NCBI GenBank assembly: GCA_905198755.1
Contig: CAJKDR010000017.1
Location: forward strand, 1 to 15,892
DNA from: an uncultured Clostridiaceae bacterium
Lineage (GTDB): Bacteria; Bacillota; Clostridia; TANB77; CAG-508
Reading direction: 5' to 3'
Length of the DNA stretch: 15,892 nt
Shown: piece by piece, positions 15,047 through 15,892 of the stretch
Numbering within the stretch: position 1 is the stretch's first letter
Layout of the letters: every line of letters begins with the position of its first letter
Translations under genes and position numbers: made by a program
The notes under the pieces: generated by a model
What the model saw: only the letters and a program-made list of their open reading frames with translations
What the model was told of the DNA's origin: nothing
Databases searched by the model: none

Positions 15047-15068
15047 AAGGCCTGATGACTCAGGCCTT
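15047..15068. terminator. shared convergent terminator
   Basis: AAGGCCTGA / TCAGGCCTT, perfect 9-bp GC-rich stem with a four-base loop, between two converging genes. It overlaps the stop codon of the minus-strand gene (15062-15060). T-runs are short on both sides, so termination is likely but not classical. Confidence 0.7.
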
Positions 15069-15892
15069 TGATGTATCAATTTGAATGTTACATTTGTCTT
15101 GGATTGAAAAAGTATTAAAATATGTTTCTTCTAAAGGAATCCAGCGTTGAATGAAATTATTCAACATCTTTGGATTTCTTTTTCTTAGTCTTTCTATTTG
15201 TTCATCTTTATTGACTGTTAAGAAAACGGAAAAATCATAATATTTTTGAAGATTTGAATGCATAGAATAAGAGCCTTCAATAATATTGAATGGTTTATAT
15301 GGGATCAAGATAGCATGTTCTATAGACATAGTTGAACAATTGAATTTACGCAACTTCACATCTTCATGTTTAGACAAAGGAATTAATATTTCTTCTTTAA
15401 AACGTTCATGATCCACGTTTTCTCCAGGACTTTCAAGCCTTTCTTTTGTTCTTTGAAAAGGTTGTAGAAAGAAATCATCCATTTTAAATACGTTACAGTC
15501 ATATATTTGTTTAAGTAAGTCTGCAAGTGTTGTCTTACCCGAAGCACAACGACCATCAATTGAAATCATAGAAGGGTGATTGTTGTCTATATATTTGAAT
15601 AGTTCTAAAAATGGAATATATTTTTTGTGAATCAAACGATATGCAGGATGATACAATTGATTGAACGTATCTGAATGATGAATTGCAGGATACCCCTCTT
15701 TTTTCCATTTTAAAAGTAAATCCTTAGATTTTTCGAATGAAAAGGGAAGAGTATTGTCGAAGATAAGATCTAAAAGAGTTTGAATCTTATCTTCAAGTTG
15801 TTTGATCCCATTTTTTTCTTGTTGGCATGATCGTATAAATAAGGTACTTAGTGTGTTTACATTTAAGCCATAATTCAAATGTAGACGAATAT
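15060..15892 (-). CDS. uridine-kinase-like P-loop NTPase, N-terminus cut by window edge
   Basis: Probable nucleoside or related small-molecule kinase of the uridine kinase/phosphoribulokinase family. The kinase domain begins near SIDGRCASGKTTLADLL (Walker A) and continues with NVFKMDDFFLQPFQRT (the substrate-binding DDF region), ESPGENVDHERF, FNIIEGSYSMHSNL (Walker B-like), DFSVFLTV and RLRKRNPKMLNNFIQRWIPLEETYF, which fits the family lid and C-terminal helices. About 100 residues precede the kinase domain and match nothing I know. The first candidate start inside the window is a TTG at 15878 without a visible ribosome site, and the frame stays open to the edge, so the gene probably extends further. 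It converges on the transporter fragment and shares its codon style (ATT Ile, CGT Arg). The true substrate cannot be told. Confidence 0.8.
   Translation of the reverse strand, partial: IRLHLNYGLNVNTLSTLFIRSCQQEKNGIKQLEDKIQTLLDLIFDNTLPFSFEKSKDLLLKWKKEGYPAIHHSDTFNQLYHPAYRLIHKKYIPFLELFKYIDNNHPSMISIDGRCASGKTTLADLLKQIYDCNVFKMDDFFLQPFQRTKERLESPGENVDHERFKEEILIPLSKHEDVKLRKFNCSTMSIEHAILIPYKPFNIIEGSYSMHSNLQKYYDFSVFLTVNKDEQIERLRKRNPKMLNNFIQRWIPLEETYFNTFSIQDKCNIQIDTSKA

Noticed and set aside
14876..15079. 67-codon minus-strand ORF at the convergent end
   Set aside because: Overlaps the end of the PhoU-like coding region and the terminator; no ribosome site or recognisable motif.

Overview
The window is very AT-rich and comes from a low-GC Firmicute. 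The gene families, the strong AGGAGG-type ribosome sites and the heavy use of ATA for Ile fit an uncultured gut-type member of the Clostridia, but lineage is inferred, not proven. From 1 to about 14,010 almost everything is on the minus strand and is core information processing. Reading in the direction of transcription: rpoB and rpoC (beta and beta' of RNA polymerase) run from about 12,777 down to 5,269 behind their own promoter and a roughly 280-nt leader rich in inverted repeats, and end at a strong intrinsic terminator. A second unit follows behind its own sigma-A promoter: gdpP (membrane c-di-AMP phosphodiesterase), rplI (ribosomal protein L9) and dnaB (replicative helicase). A compact GC-rich palindromic repeat sits between rplI and dnaB. 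Then come a plus-strand micro-ORF with a near-perfect ribosome site and a shared terminator, and finally tilS (tRNA-Ile lysidine synthetase), which runs off the left edge.

rpoBC appears here as a detached island. It lacks the usual upstream rplKAJL and the usual downstream L7Ae-like/rpsL/rpsG/fusA genes.

On the plus strand from 13,199 there is a 97-residue protein of unknown function with its own promoter and terminator, then an initiator tRNA-fMet(CAT) with a consensus promoter and terminator. Next is an ORF that starts as a Cro/C1-type HTH regulator and changes abruptly near 14,017 into the last third of a Na+/phosphate cotransporter with its PhoU-like tail. From that point codon use changes too: Ile is almost never ATA and Arg is mostly CGT, whereas tilS uses ATA for 21 of 29 Ile codons and no CGT. 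The last gene, a uridine-kinase-like P-loop protein on the minus strand, runs off the right edge. The simplest reading is that about 14,017-15,892 comes from another genome (metagenomic assembly chimera, or less likely a recent recombination), perhaps of the Erysipelotrichia type.

The main points for a second look are: the chimeric junction; an apparent +1 frameshift at the start of the otherwise intact, presumably essential tilS, together with a promoter placed so close to the ATG that the mRNA would be leaderless; the 26-residue hydrophobic micro-ORF with a foldable transcript; the rpoB leader; and the hairpin that buries an upstream ATG of rpoC. I saw no CRISPR array, phage, transposase gene or defence system.
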